NCBI GenBank assembly: GCA_044226035.1
Contig: JBGAHT010000016.1
Span: 1 to 48,465, forward strand
Reading direction: 5' to 3'
Length of the DNA stretch: 48,465 bases
Origin: Pseudoluteimonas sp044226035
GTDB taxonomy: Bacteria; Pseudomonadota; Gammaproteobacteria; Xanthomonadales; Xanthomonadaceae
A program made the position numbers and the translations under genes. The notes under the pieces are model-generated. The model was not told where the DNA came from. It was given only the letters and a program-made list of their open reading frames with translations, and did no database searches. Position 1 is the first letter of the stretch, and each line of letters starts with the position of its first letter. Shown here in pieces: positions 1 to 7,875 of the stretch.

Positions 1-258
1 CATGTCCGCACGGACAGGGGGACCGCGCATGGCGCAATCCTAGGAACGACCCCCGCGGGCAACCGGGATTCAGCGCACAGATCGATTGACATATCCGGTT
101 ACATGAGGGCGTGGAGTGAGAATCGACGCACAGAATCGGAAACTGGCGCCCGACCCGGCCCGCGCGAGCTGTCGCGCCATGGCCAAGGCCACACCGGCCG
201 CGGCATGGGCCGGAACCGTGGTTCCATTCCGCTGGCGCCAACCCGGAGGTCAGCACTG
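1..258. other. Left-edge intergenic region
   Basis: No convincing gene is seen here. A plus-strand extension of the hydrolase ORF back to 103 is open but has arginine-rich, non-conserved-looking composition and no ribosome-binding site. A minus-strand ATG at 28-30, with an AGGA about eight bases upstream, could be the start of a gene running off the left edge, but only ten codons are visible. A TTGACA hexamer at 86-91 has no good -10 partner. Confidence 0.4.
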
Positions 259-1092
259 ATGCATGCACGGGAACTGCCGGTCGCCACCGGCGACGGCCAT
301 GAGGCCTCGCTGCTCGCGCGCATCCCCGATGCGCCGCGCGCCGCGTTGCTGTGGTTGCCGGCGCTGGGCGTGGCGGCCAGGCACTACATCCCCTTCGCCG
401 AAGCGCTGGCCGCGCGTGGCATCGCCGTGTTCCTGCACGAATGGCGCGGCAACGGCGGCAGCAACCGGCGCGCCGGGCGCGGCTGCGACTGGGGCTACCG
501 CGAGCTGTTCGCCGACATCGCCGCCAGCGAGGCCGCGATGGAAGCGCAGGCGGGCGGATTGCCGCGCATCCTCGGCGGGCACAGCATCGGCGGCCAGCTC
601 GCCTGCTGCAGCCTCGCGCTCGCGCCGCATCGCGCCGGGACGCTGTGGCTGGTCGCCAGCGGCGCGCCGTACTGGCCGGCGTTCCCCGTGCCGACGCGCC
701 TGTGGTTGCCGTTCGCCTATCGATTCCTGCCGTGGCTGGCGGATCGATGCGGCGCCCTGCCCGGCCGCCGGGTCGGTTTTGGTGGAAACGAGGCGCGCGG
801 CGTGATCCGCGACTGGGCGCGCACTGCGCTCAGCGGCCGCTACGCCGGGGCCGGCATGGACACCGACATCGAGCGCGCCCTCGCCGCCGTGCGGGTCGAT
901 GCCCGTGCCGTGGTCCTGGCCGAGGACTGGCTCGCGCCGCCGGGGTCGTTGCGCTTCCTGCTGGGCAAGATGCCGGCCGTGGCCGCGCGCATCGACTTGC
1001 TCGACGCGGTCGCGCCGGGCATCCGTGCCGACCATTTCGGCTGGCTCAAGGCGCCGGATGCGGTGATCGATGCGCTGCTGCGGGCGGAATGA
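259..1092 (+). CDS. Alpha/beta hydrolase family protein
   Basis: A 277-residue predicted cytoplasmic alpha/beta-hydrolase of the serine-hydrolase type. The nucleophile elbow GGHSIGG puts the catalytic Ser at about residue 109. An HEWRG stretch near residue 60 is in the usual oxyanion/strand region, and a late His (IRADHFGW, near 263) is a good third triad member. The start is set at 259 because CGGAGGT lies at 244-250 and the fold begins right after it; upstream codons to 103 lack a ribosome-binding site. No signal peptide or membrane segment is seen. Substrate is unknown; similar proteins are usually annotated as esterases or lysophospholipase-like enzymes. Confidence 0.8.
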   Translation: MHARELPVATGDGHEASLLARIPDAPRAALLWLPALGVAARHYIPFAEALAARGIAVFLHEWRGNGGSNRRAGRGCDWGYRELFADIAASEAAMEAQAGGLPRILGGHSIGGQLACCSLALAPHRAGTLWLVASGAPYWPAFPVPTRLWLPFAYRFLPWLADRCGALPGRRVGFGGNEARGVIRDWARTALSGRYAGAGMDTDIERALAAVRVDARAVVLAEDWLAPPGSLRFLLGKMPAVAARIDLLDAVAPGIRADHFGWLKAPDAVIDALLRAE

Positions 1093-1145
1093 CGCCGCCC
1101 ACGGGCAAGCCGCGGGCGGTTCCTGCGATAATCGTCACGTTCTGG

Positions 1146-1162
1146 CCCCGTAGCTCAGCTGG
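1146..1162 (+). pseudogene. Truncated tRNA 5' fragment (duplicate of tRNA-Arg 5' end)
   Basis: Seventeen bases identical to positions 1278-1294 inside the intact tRNA-Arg, covering most of the 5' acceptor strand and the start of the D-arm. After this point the D-arm is not completed and no anticodon or T-arm follows. It is therefore a remnant or a direct repeat rather than a second tRNA. Confidence 0.6.
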
Positions 1163-1275
1163 TCGAGATCCGAGCGCCTGGCGATGCGCAGCATCGCCGC
1201 GAGGGTCGAGGGCGAGCCATGGATGGCGAGCGGAGGCGGCACCAGGGATGGAACCGCCGAAAACCCATGCTGTCG
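1163..1275 (+). repeat. Palindrome-rich intergenic repeat between the two tRNA 5' copies
   Basis: The segment contains a perfect 8-bp hairpin (GGCGATGC-GCA-GCATCGCC, 1180-1198), followed by shorter palindromic motifs such as GCCATGGATGGC near 1217-1230. This resembles the small intergenic repeats scattered in xanthomonad genomes. It lies exactly between two copies of the tRNA 5' end. Confidence 0.45.
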
Positions 1276-1352
1276 GTCCCCGTAGCTCAGCTGGATAGAG
1301 CGCGCCCCTCCTAAGGGCGAGGTCACAGGTTCAAATCCTGTCGGGGACGCCA
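1276..1352 (+). tRNA. tRNA-Arg (anticodon CCT)
   Basis: A complete cloverleaf can be folded: acceptor GTCCCCG/CGGGGAC, D-stem GCTC/GAGC, anticodon stem CGCCC/GGGCG with loop CTCCTAA, T-stem ACAGG/CCTGT with loop TTCAAAT, discriminator G and encoded CCA at 1350-1352. The anticodon CCT at 1310-1312 reads AGG arginine codons, which are rare in this G+C-rich genome. tRNA-Arg(CCT) genes are frequent integration targets; no integrase is visible here. Confidence 0.96.
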
Positions 1353-1384
1353 CCCTTCAACGCCATCGATCTGGAGTTTCCCCC

Positions 1385-2917
1385 ATGACCCACCCCGTCC
1401 TCGCCGCGCTCGGCCTCGGCGACAACGAATCCGGCACCTATCTCGGCAACGGCGAATGGTCGAAGACCAGCGACGCCGGCGTGCTCGAACCGGTCAACCC
1501 GACCACCGGCGAGGTGCTGGGCCGCGTGCAGGCGTCCAGCAAGGCCGACTACGACACCATCGTCGAGCGCGCCCAGGCCGCGTTCAAGGTCTGGCGCACC
1601 ACCCCGGCCCCGCGCCGCGGCGAGGCGATCCGGCTGTGCGCCGACGCGCTGCGCGCGCACAAGGACGCGCTCGGTTCGCTGGTCGCGCTGGAGATGGGCA
1701 AGTCCAAGCCGGAAGGCGACGGCGAAGTGCAGGAAATGATCGACATCGGCGAATTCGCCGTGGGCCTGTCGCGCCAGCTGTACGGCCTGACCATGCACAG
1801 CGAACGCCCCGGCCACCGCATGTACGAGCAGTGGCACCCGATCGGCCTGGTCGGGATCATCAGCGCCTTCAACTTCCCGGTCGCGGTGTGGGCGTGGAAC
1901 AGCTTCGTCGCGGCGGTGTGCGGCGACATCAGCATCTGGAAGCCCTCGCCCAAGACCCCGCTCTCGGCCATCGCCAGCATGAAGATCTGCAACGAGGCGC
2001 TGCGCAAGGGCGGCTTCCCCGACATCTTCTTCCTGTTCAACGACGCCGGCAGCGAACTCGCGCAGGCGTTCGTGGACGACAGGCGCGTGCCGCTGATCAG
2101 CTTCACCGGCTCGACCAAGGTCGGGCGCATGGTCGGCGAGCGCGTGGCGCAGCGCATGGGCCGCTCGCTGCTGGAACTGGGCGGCAACAACGCGATCATC
2201 GTCGACGAAACCGCGGACCTGAAGCTGGCGATCCCGGCGATCGCGTTCGGCGCGGTCGGCACCGCCGGCCAGCGCTGCACCACCACCCGCCGCCTGATCG
2301 TGCACGAATCGGTGTACGACGACGTGCTGGCCAAGCTGGTCGCCGCCTACAAGCAGGTCGAAGGCAAGATCGGCGACCCGACCGACCCGAAGAACCTGAT
2401 GGGCCCGCTCAACAGCAAGGACGGCGTGGACGCCTACCTCGACGCCATCGCCAAGGCCAAGGCCGCGGGCGGCAAGGTCGAAACCGGCGGTGCCGCGATC
2501 GACCGCCCCGGCAACTTCGTGCTGCCGGCGATCGTCACCGGCCTGAAGAACACCGACGAGATCGTCCAGCACGAGACCTTCGCGCCGATCCTGTACGTGA
2601 TGAAGTACAAGGACCTGGCCGACGCCATCGACATGCAGAACGCGGTGCCGCAGGGCCTGTCGTCCTCGATCTTCACCACCAACCTCAAGCGTGCGGAAGC
2701 GTTCCTGTCCGCGGCCGGCAGCGACTGCGGCATCGCCAACGTCAACATCGGCACCAGCGGCGCGGAGATCGGCGGCGCGTTCGGCGGCGAGAAGGAAACC
2801 GGCGGCGGCCGCGAATCCGGTTCGGATGCGTGGAAGGCGTACATGCGCCGGCAGACCAACACCATCAACTATTCCGACGCGCTGCCGCTGGCGCAGGGCA
2901 TCAAGTTCGAGCTGTGA
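1385..2917 (+). CDS. amaB: ALDH7-family aldehyde dehydrogenase (probable L-piperidine-6-carboxylate / alpha-aminoadipic semialdehyde dehydrogenase)
   Basis: A 510-residue NAD(P)-dependent aldehyde dehydrogenase. The family core is complete: the Asn motif in ISAFNFPVAVW, general base Glu in LELGGNN, and nucleophile Cys in GTAGQRCTTT. The wording around these (GGNNAIIV, EMGKSKPEGDGEVQEMID) is typical of the antiquitin/ALDH7 branch, which oxidises alpha-aminoadipic semialdehyde (in equilibrium with piperideine-6-carboxylate) to alpha-aminoadipate in lysine catabolism. It follows the tRNA by 32 bp; GGAG precedes the ATG. No other lysine-catabolic gene is adjacent, so the substrate rests on family resemblance. 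Confidence 0.85.
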   Translation: MTHPVLAALGLGDNESGTYLGNGEWSKTSDAGVLEPVNPTTGEVLGRVQASSKADYDTIVERAQAAFKVWRTTPAPRRGEAIRLCADALRAHKDALGSLVALEMGKSKPEGDGEVQEMIDIGEFAVGLSRQLYGLTMHSERPGHRMYEQWHPIGLVGIISAFNFPVAVWAWNSFVAAVCGDISIWKPSPKTPLSAIASMKICNEALRKGGFPDIFFLFNDAGSELAQAFVDDRRVPLISFTGSTKVGRMVGERVAQRMGRSLLELGGNNAIIVDETADLKLAIPAIAFGAVGTAGQRCTTTRRLIVHESVYDDVLAKLVAAYKQVEGKIGDPTDPKNLMGPLNSKDGVDAYLDAIAKAKAAGGKVETGGAAIDRPGNFVLPAIVTGLKNTDEIVQHETFAPILYVMKYKDLADAIDMQNAVPQGLSSSIFTTNLKRAEAFLSAAGSDCGIANVNIGTSGAEIGGAFGGEKETGGGRESGSDAWKAYMRRQTNTINYSDALPLAQGIKFEL

Positions 2918-2925
2918 TGATGCGG

Positions 2926-3065
2926 GGACCAGGGACCGGGGACCGGCGAAAGGCGACGTCGCCGCCGCCACGCCTGTTCCCTGGTTGCGAATTCCAGAAC
3001 TGACTACCTGCCCTCCACCCTGATCCAACTCCCGATTCCCGATTCCCGATTCCCGATTCCCGATG
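2926..3065 (+). repeat. Intergenic repeats: GGGGACC-type repeat and (CCCGATT)n heptamer array
   Basis: The gap between the ALDH7 gene and pyrD holds a GGGGACCAGGGACC-like block near 2926-2946, then a tandem heptamer at 3031-3065: four exact CCCGATT units and a fifth reading CCCGATG. The ATG of that last unit is the pyrD start codon. The array occupies the place where a ribosome-binding site would be expected. Confidence 0.85.
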
Positions 3066-4118
3066 TACTCCCTCGCCCGCCCGTTCCTGTTCGGCCTCGA
3101 CGCAGAGCGCGCGCACGCGCTCGGCCTGTCCGCGCTGGAAACCGCCTACCGCACCGGCATGAACCCGCTGCTGGCGCGCAAGCCGCAGCCGTTCCCGACG
3201 CGCGTGTTCGGGCTGCAGTTCCCGAATCCGGTCGGGCTCGCCGCCGGGCTGGACAAGAACGGCGCGCACGTCGACGCGCTGCTCGCGCTGGGCTTCGGTT
3301 TCGTCGAGGTCGGCACGGTCACGCCGCGCCCGCAGCCGGGCAACCCGAAGCCGCGCATGTTCCGCTTGCCGGAATACCGCGCGATCATCAACCGCCTCGG
3401 CTTCAACAACGATGGCGTCGATGCGCTGGTGGCCAACGTCGCGCGCGCGCGGCGCAAGGACGGCCTGCTCGGCATCAACATCGGCAAGAACAAGGACACG
3501 CCGAACGATTCGGCGGCGCGCGACTACCTGCACTGCCTCGAGCGGGTGTACCCGCTCGCCGACTACGTCACCGTCAACATCTCCTCGCCCAACACCGCCG
3601 GCCTGCGCGAACTGCAGGAGGAGCAGGCGCTGCGGCAACTGCTCGGCACGCTGCGCGAGGCGCAGGAACGCCTCGGTGCGCAGCACGGCAGGCGCGTGCC
3701 GATGCTGGTGAAGCTCGCGCCCGACCTGAGCGACGCCGACATCGACGCCGCCGGCCGCGTGCTGTCCGACCTGCAGGTGGACGGCGTCGTCGCCACCAAC
3801 ACCACCATCTCGCGCATCGCGGTCGAACACAGCCCGCTGGCGCGCGAGCCCGGCGGGCTGTCCGGCGAGCCGCTGATGAACAAGTCCACCGCGGTGCTGC
3901 GCATGCTGCGCACGCGGCTGCCGGATTCGATTCCGCTGGTCGGCGTCGGCGGGATCATGCGCGGCGCCGACGCGATGCAGAAGACCGCCGCCGGCGCGAG
4001 CCTGGTGCAGCTCTACACCGGGCTGGTCTACCGCGGCCCGAAATTGATCGACAAGTGCGTCGACGCGATCCGCCGGCGCAAGGAATCGCCGAGCAGCGGG
4101 CACGTGCCGGTGCCATGA
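3063..4118 (+). CDS. pyrD: Dihydroorotate dehydrogenase (quinone), class 2
   Basis: A 351-residue FMN enzyme oxidising dihydroorotate to orotate in pyrimidine synthesis and passing electrons to quinone at the inner membrane. The N-terminal helical segment beginning MYSLARPFLF is the class-2 membrane-association extension. FMN/substrate motifs are clear: GLAAGLDKN near 58-66, NRLGFNNDG near 110-118, and NISSPNTAGL with catalytic-base Ser at about 175, as in E. coli. Length is normal. The start is unusual: the ATG sits in the last unit of a heptamer repeat with no Shine-Dalgarno sequence, but the N-terminus matches the family, so it is retained. murB overlaps the stop by 4 bp. Confidence 0.95.
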   Translation: MYSLARPFLFGLDAERAHALGLSALETAYRTGMNPLLARKPQPFPTRVFGLQFPNPVGLAAGLDKNGAHVDALLALGFGFVEVGTVTPRPQPGNPKPRMFRLPEYRAIINRLGFNNDGVDALVANVARARRKDGLLGINIGKNKDTPNDSAARDYLHCLERVYPLADYVTVNISSPNTAGLRELQEEQALRQLLGTLREAQERLGAQHGRRVPMLVKLAPDLSDADIDAAGRVLSDLQVDGVVATNTTISRIAVEHSPLAREPGGLSGEPLMNKSTAVLRMLRTRLPDSIPLVGVGGIMRGADAMQKTAAGASLVQLYTGLVYRGPKLIDKCVDAIRRRKESPSSGHVPVP

Positions 4119-5146
4119 CCGCGGCCTGGACCGAGGTCCGCGACGCATCGCTGCGCATGCGCAACACCTTCGGGGTGGAGGCGACCGCGCCGTTGCTGGT
4201 GGAAGTCGCCGATGCGGCGGCACTGCCGGGCGTGCTGGCGCGCCATGCCGGCGATGCGCCGATGCTGCTCGGCGGCGGCAGCAACCTGCTGTTCGCGGGC
4301 AATCCGCCCGGCGCGGTGATCGCGCTCGCGACCCGCGGCATCGCGATGACCGAAGACGGCGAGGTCGCCATCGTCCGCGCCGATGCGGGCGCCACGTGGC
4401 ACGAGTTCGTGCTGTGGACCCTGCGGCACGGCCTGTGCGGGCTGGAGAACCTCGCCCTGATCCCCGGCACCGTCGGCGCCGCGCCGATCCAGAACATCGG
4501 CGCCTACGGCGTGGAGGTGCGCGAACGCATCCGCGCGGTCGAAGCCCTCGACCGCCGCGACGGCGCAATGGTCCGCCTCGACAACGCCGCCTGCGGCTTC
4601 GCCTACCGCGACTCGCTGTTCAAGCGCGATCCCGAACGCTTCGTCGTGACCGCGGTGGAATTCGCGCTGCCGCGCACGCCGGCGCTGCGGCTCGATTACG
4701 CCGGCATCGGCGAGGAACTCGCGGCGATGGGCGTCGCCGATCCGACGCCGTCGCAGGTCGCCGACGCGGTGATCCGCATCCGCCGCCGCAAGCTGCCGGA
4801 CCCGGCCGTGCTCGGCAACGCGGGCAGTTTCTTCAAGAACCCCATCGTGCCCGCCGTGCAGGCCGAAGCGCTGCATGCGCGGCACCCGTCGCTGCCGACG
4901 TTCCGCGGCAACGACGACGGCACGCGCAAGCTCTCCGCCGCGTGGCTGATCGACCAGTGCGGCTGGAAAGGCCATCGCGAGGGCGACGCCGGCGTCGCCG
5001 CTTCGCACGCGCTGGTGCTGGTCAACCACGGCCACGCGACCGGCATGCAGTTGCTCGACCTCGCCCGCCGCATCGCCGCATCGGTGCGCGAACGCTTCGG
5101 CGTCGACATCGAGCCGGAACCGCGCATCGTCGGCGCGAAGTGGTGA
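4115..5146 (+). CDS. murB: UDP-N-acetylenolpyruvoylglucosamine reductase
   Basis: A 343-residue cytoplasmic FAD enzyme that reduces UDP-GlcNAc-enolpyruvate to UDP-MurNAc for peptidoglycan. FAD-binding GGGSNLL is near residue 55, NIGAYGVEV in the middle, the catalytic serine region AGSFFKNP and SAAWLIDQCGWKG follow, and the C-terminal EPRIVG supplies the second catalytic acid. The presence of the third domain points to type I (E. coli-like) MurB. The start at 4115 overlaps the pyrD stop (ATGA), implying translational coupling; an upstream in-frame ATG at 4055 lies inside pyrD and adds non-family residues. Confidence 0.93.
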   Translation: MTAAWTEVRDASLRMRNTFGVEATAPLLVEVADAAALPGVLARHAGDAPMLLGGGSNLLFAGNPPGAVIALATRGIAMTEDGEVAIVRADAGATWHEFVLWTLRHGLCGLENLALIPGTVGAAPIQNIGAYGVEVRERIRAVEALDRRDGAMVRLDNAACGFAYRDSLFKRDPERFVVTAVEFALPRTPALRLDYAGIGEELAAMGVADPTPSQVADAVIRIRRRKLPDPAVLGNAGSFFKNPIVPAVQAEALHARHPSLPTFRGNDDGTRKLSAAWLIDQCGWKGHREGDAGVAASHALVLVNHGHATGMQLLDLARRIAASVRERFGVDIEPEPRIVGAKW

Positions 5147-6069
5147 ACGCGACCACCATCGATTCCACGCCGGCACCGTTCCTGCGCGCCGCCGGCCTGA
5201 TGCTCGCCAGCACCGTGTCGTTCGGGCTGATGGCGGTGGTGATCCGGCTGGTGTCGAAGCAGCTGGCGACGACCGAGATCGCGTTCTTCCGCAACCTGTT
5301 CGGACTGCTCGCGCTGCTGCCGCTGCTGTGGCGCGGCGCGCCCGCGGTGTTCCGCACCCGGCAACTGCCGCGCTATTTCGTGCGCAGCGCGATCGGCATC
5401 GGCTCGATGCTGTGCGGATTCTGGACGATCGGCCACCTGCCGATGGCGCAGGCGATATCGCTGTCGTATTCCACGCCGCTGTTCGTCACCATCCTCGCCT
5501 CGATCTGGCTGGGCGAAGTCGTGCGCCGGCGGCGCTGGACCGCGGTCCTGCTCGGCTTCGCCGGCGTGCTGGTGATCGTGCGCCCCGGCACCGAGGGCTT
5601 CAGCGCGGGCTCGCTGGTCGCGGTGGCCGCGGCGGTGCTCAGCAGCGTGGTCGCGATCCAGATCAAGCAGCTTTCGCGCGTGGATCCGCCGGACACCATC
5701 GTGTTCTGGACCTACGTGTTCTGGGTGCCGCTGTCGCTGCTGCCGGCGCTGTTCGCATGGCAATGGCCGCAGGGCATCGAGTGGCTGTGGCTGGCGGCCA
5801 TCGGCGTGCTCGGCACCGGCGGCCAGTTGCTGTGGACGCGCGCGCTCAAGCTCGGCGAAGTGTCCGCGCTGACGCCGATCGGCTTCATGCAGCTGCCGCT
5901 GGTCGCGGTGCTGGCCTGGCTGCTGTTCGGCGAACGCATCGACCGCTGGACCGTGCTCGGCGCGGCCGTCATCTTCGCCGCAAACGCCTACATCGCCCAC
6001 CGCGAATCGCGGCTGGCCAGGCGCCATGCGAGCATCGCGCCCTGCGAGGCCGCCGAACCCGGCACCTGA
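5143..6069 (+). CDS. DMT-superfamily (EamA) permease
   Basis: A 308-residue inner-membrane protein with about ten hydrophobic segments in two homologous halves, the usual EamA/drug-metabolite transporter plan. Recognisable family features are FGLMAVVIRLV near the N-terminus, SYSTPLFVTILASIWLGE at the end of the first half, and QLPLVAVLAWLLFGE in the second. GTG at 5143 overlaps the murB TGA (GTGA), so it is the third gene of a coupled pyrD-murB run. The exported or imported compound cannot be told from sequence. Confidence 0.82.
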   Translation: MNATTIDSTPAPFLRAAGLMLASTVSFGLMAVVIRLVSKQLATTEIAFFRNLFGLLALLPLLWRGAPAVFRTRQLPRYFVRSAIGIGSMLCGFWTIGHLPMAQAISLSYSTPLFVTILASIWLGEVVRRRRWTAVLLGFAGVLVIVRPGTEGFSAGSLVAVAAAVLSSVVAIQIKQLSRVDPPDTIVFWTYVFWVPLSLLPALFAWQWPQGIEWLWLAAIGVLGTGGQLLWTRALKLGEVSALTPIGFMQLPLVAVLAWLLFGERIDRWTVLGAAVIFAANAYIAHRESRLARRHASIAPCEAAEPGT

Positions 6070-6164
6070 ACGACGAGCCAGCGCGCGCATGGCGACGCGC
6101 GCGAACTAACGAATTCTTTCGCGCGATATCCCCAGCATCGCGCCAACCCGAAGGGAACACCCCG

Positions 6165-6980
6165 ATGCCGGAAGCCGCCGAGACACGATCCCTCGCCGGG
6201 GCCACGCTTGCCAAAGTCCCGGCGATCACCCTCGGGTTCTGGATCCTCAAGATCCTCGCGACCACCCTGGGGGAAACCGGCGGCGACGCGGTCACGATGT
6301 CTTGGCTGGGCGAAACCACGCCGCACGCCAGCGCCACTTCCTGGCATCCCGGCTACCTGATCGGGACCCTGCTCTTCGCGATCGTCTTCGTCGCCTTCGT
6401 CGCCGCGCAGATCCGCGCCGATCGCTTCCGGCCATGGCTGTACTGGGCCACCATCATCGCCAGCACCACCGTCGGCACCACCCTGGCGGACTTCGCCGAT
6501 CGTTCGCTCGGCATCGGCTATGCCGGCGGCAGCGCCCTGCTGCTGGCGCTGCTGCTCGGTTCGCTGTGGCTGTGGAAGCGCACGCTCGGCACGGTCGCGG
6601 TGGACAGCGTGAGCTCGCCGCAGGCCGAATGGTTCTACTGGATCACGATCCTGTTCTCGCAGACGCTCGGCACCGCCCTCGGCGATTGGAGCGCGGATTC
6701 GGCGGGGCTCGGCTATGGCGGCGCGGCGCTGGTGTTTTGCGCGCTGCTCGCGCTGGTCGCCGTTGCGTACTACTGGACCAGGATATCGCGCACCACGCTG
6801 TTCTGGGCCGCGTTCATCCTCACCCGCCCGCTGGGCGCGGTCGTCGGCGACTTCCTCGACAAGCCCGTCGACCACGGCGGACTCGCGCTCGGCCGTTTCG
6901 CCGCCAGCGCGGTGCTGGTCGTGCTGATCGCGGCCGGCATCTTTTTCCTGCCGCAACGCGCCGCGCGCGCAGCGCATTGA
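6165..6980 (+). CDS. Four-repeat integral membrane protein (COG4705/DUF347-like)
   Basis: A 271-residue polytopic membrane protein made of four similar units. Each has an interfacial signature of the form (T/Q)(T/P)(L/V)G..xxD: LATTLGETGGD, TTVGTTLADFAD, SQTLGTALGDWSAD and TRPLGAVVGDFLD, each followed by one or two hydrophobic helices. This matches the uncharacterised COG4705/DUF347 membrane family. The ATG at 6165 has AAGGGAA upstream. The conserved Gly and Asp in each repeat suggest a fourfold pseudo-symmetric pore or binding site (inference). It is separated by 95 bp from the DMT gene and is probably independent. Confidence 0.75.
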   Translation: MPEAAETRSLAGATLAKVPAITLGFWILKILATTLGETGGDAVTMSWLGETTPHASATSWHPGYLIGTLLFAIVFVAFVAAQIRADRFRPWLYWATIIASTTVGTTLADFADRSLGIGYAGGSALLLALLLGSLWLWKRTLGTVAVDSVSSPQAEWFYWITILFSQTLGTALGDWSADSAGLGYGGAALVFCALLALVAVAYYWTRISRTTLFWAAFILTRPLGAVVGDFLDKPVDHGGLALGRFAASAVLVVLIAAGIFFLPQRAARAAH

Positions 6981-6986
6981 ACGCGT

Positions 6987-7691
6987 TCAAGGCCCAGGCC
7001 GCGGGCTAACCCCGAACACCAGCGCGTGGACGCCGATCGTCCACGCCAGCGCCGCGCTCCAGCCGGCGAGGATGTCCGAGGGGAAGTGCACGCCGAGGTA
7101 CACGCGCGAGAGGCCCACGAGCAGCGCGAACGCGACGGCGGCGATGGACGCCGGCCAGCGCCAGCGCGTGTTCCATGCCAGCGCCGCCACGACCGCGGCC
7201 AGGGTCATCGACCCCATCGCATGGCCGCTGGGGAAGCTGAAGGAGGTTTCCGGCGCCAGCGACAGCCAGAAGTCCGGCCGCGTGCGCGCGAAGTAATGCT
7301 TGGCCGCGATGTTCAACAACGCGGAACCGCCGAGCGCGATGCCGGCGAACAGGCCTTCGCGATGCCTGCCCCGCAATGCGAGCAACAGCACCAGCGCGAT
7401 GTCGGACGGCACCACCCCGTACAGGTAGCCGACCCTGCCCAGCAGCAACGCGAGGCGGTCGAGGCCGGGCGTGGCGTGCGCATGCGCGAAATCGAGCAGC
7501 GGCCGGTCGAAGGCGATCGCCTCGCCTTCGTGCACCTCGCCGGCGAGCGCGCCGAAGCCCCACAACGGCAGCGACACCAGCGCGAACAGCAACGCGAAGC
7601 GCCAGCCGTTGCGGCGCAGCAGCGCGATGCCGTAGCGCGCGTCTTCGGCCAGGGTCGATGCGAAACGCACAACGAACGGGGATTCGGCCAC
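6987..7691 (-). CDS. PAP2-superfamily membrane phosphatase
   Basis: A 234-residue inner-membrane phosphatase of the phosphatidic-acid/undecaprenyl-pyrophosphate phosphatase type. All three PAP2 signatures are present: KHYFARTRP (C1), PSGH (C2) and SRVYLGVH followed by FPSD (C3). Five to six hydrophobic segments surround them, with active-site loops expected on the periplasmic side. The GTG at 7691 is chosen because GGAAG precedes it and upstream codons are arginine-rich and unlike the family. It converges on the preceding gene with 6 bp between stops. Likely substrates are lipid phosphates such as undecaprenyl diphosphate (inference). Confidence 0.85.
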   Translation of the reverse strand: MAESPFVVRFASTLAEDARYGIALLRRNGWRFALLFALVSLPLWGFGALAGEVHEGEAIAFDRPLLDFAHAHATPGLDRLALLLGRVGYLYGVVPSDIALVLLLALRGRHREGLFAGIALGGSALLNIAAKHYFARTRPDFWLSLAPETSFSFPSGHAMGSMTLAAVVAALAWNTRWRWPASIAAVAFALLVGLSRVYLGVHFPSDILAGWSAALAWTIGVHALVFGVSPRPGP

Positions 7692-7760
7692 GCGCGCTTC
7701 CTTTGCGGACGGCGGGCATTGTCGGATCGCGCGTCGGCGCGGACAACCGCGGCCGCGCAC

Positions 7761-7789
7761 TTGACGGCCGCCGGAACGGGGGGTATCAG
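7761..7789 (+). promoter_or_regulatory. Possible promoter for the pectinacetylesterase gene
   Basis: TTGACG (7761-7766), a 17-bp spacer and TATCAG (7784-7789), a reasonable sigma-70-like match in the 184-bp divergent gap between the PAP2 gene and the esterase gene. A strong ribosome-binding site (GAGGAG) precedes the ATG at 7876. Confidence 0.35.
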
Positions 7790-7875
7790 CTGTCCGGGAT
7801 ACAAGGGGAAGCCGCAGCTGCCGGTCCCGCAAGCGGCCGGCCGACACATCGCCCGCATCGCTCGAGGAGACGCCC

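Noticed and set aside
103..258. N-terminal extension of the alpha/beta hydrolase back to ATG 103
   Set aside because: There is no ribosome-binding site, the composition is Arg-rich, and a strong CGGAGGT precedes ATG 259.
1331..3028. Long minus-strand open frame opposite the ALDH7 gene
   Set aside because: The plus-strand aldehyde dehydrogenase is complete with catalytic motifs; the antisense product is His/Arg/Val-rich without a recognisable domain.
3031..3065. Heptamer tandem array considered as a CRISPR array or replication iteron
   Set aside because: Units are 7 bp with no spacers, no cas genes, and no DnaA or Rep context; it is a simple tandem repeat.
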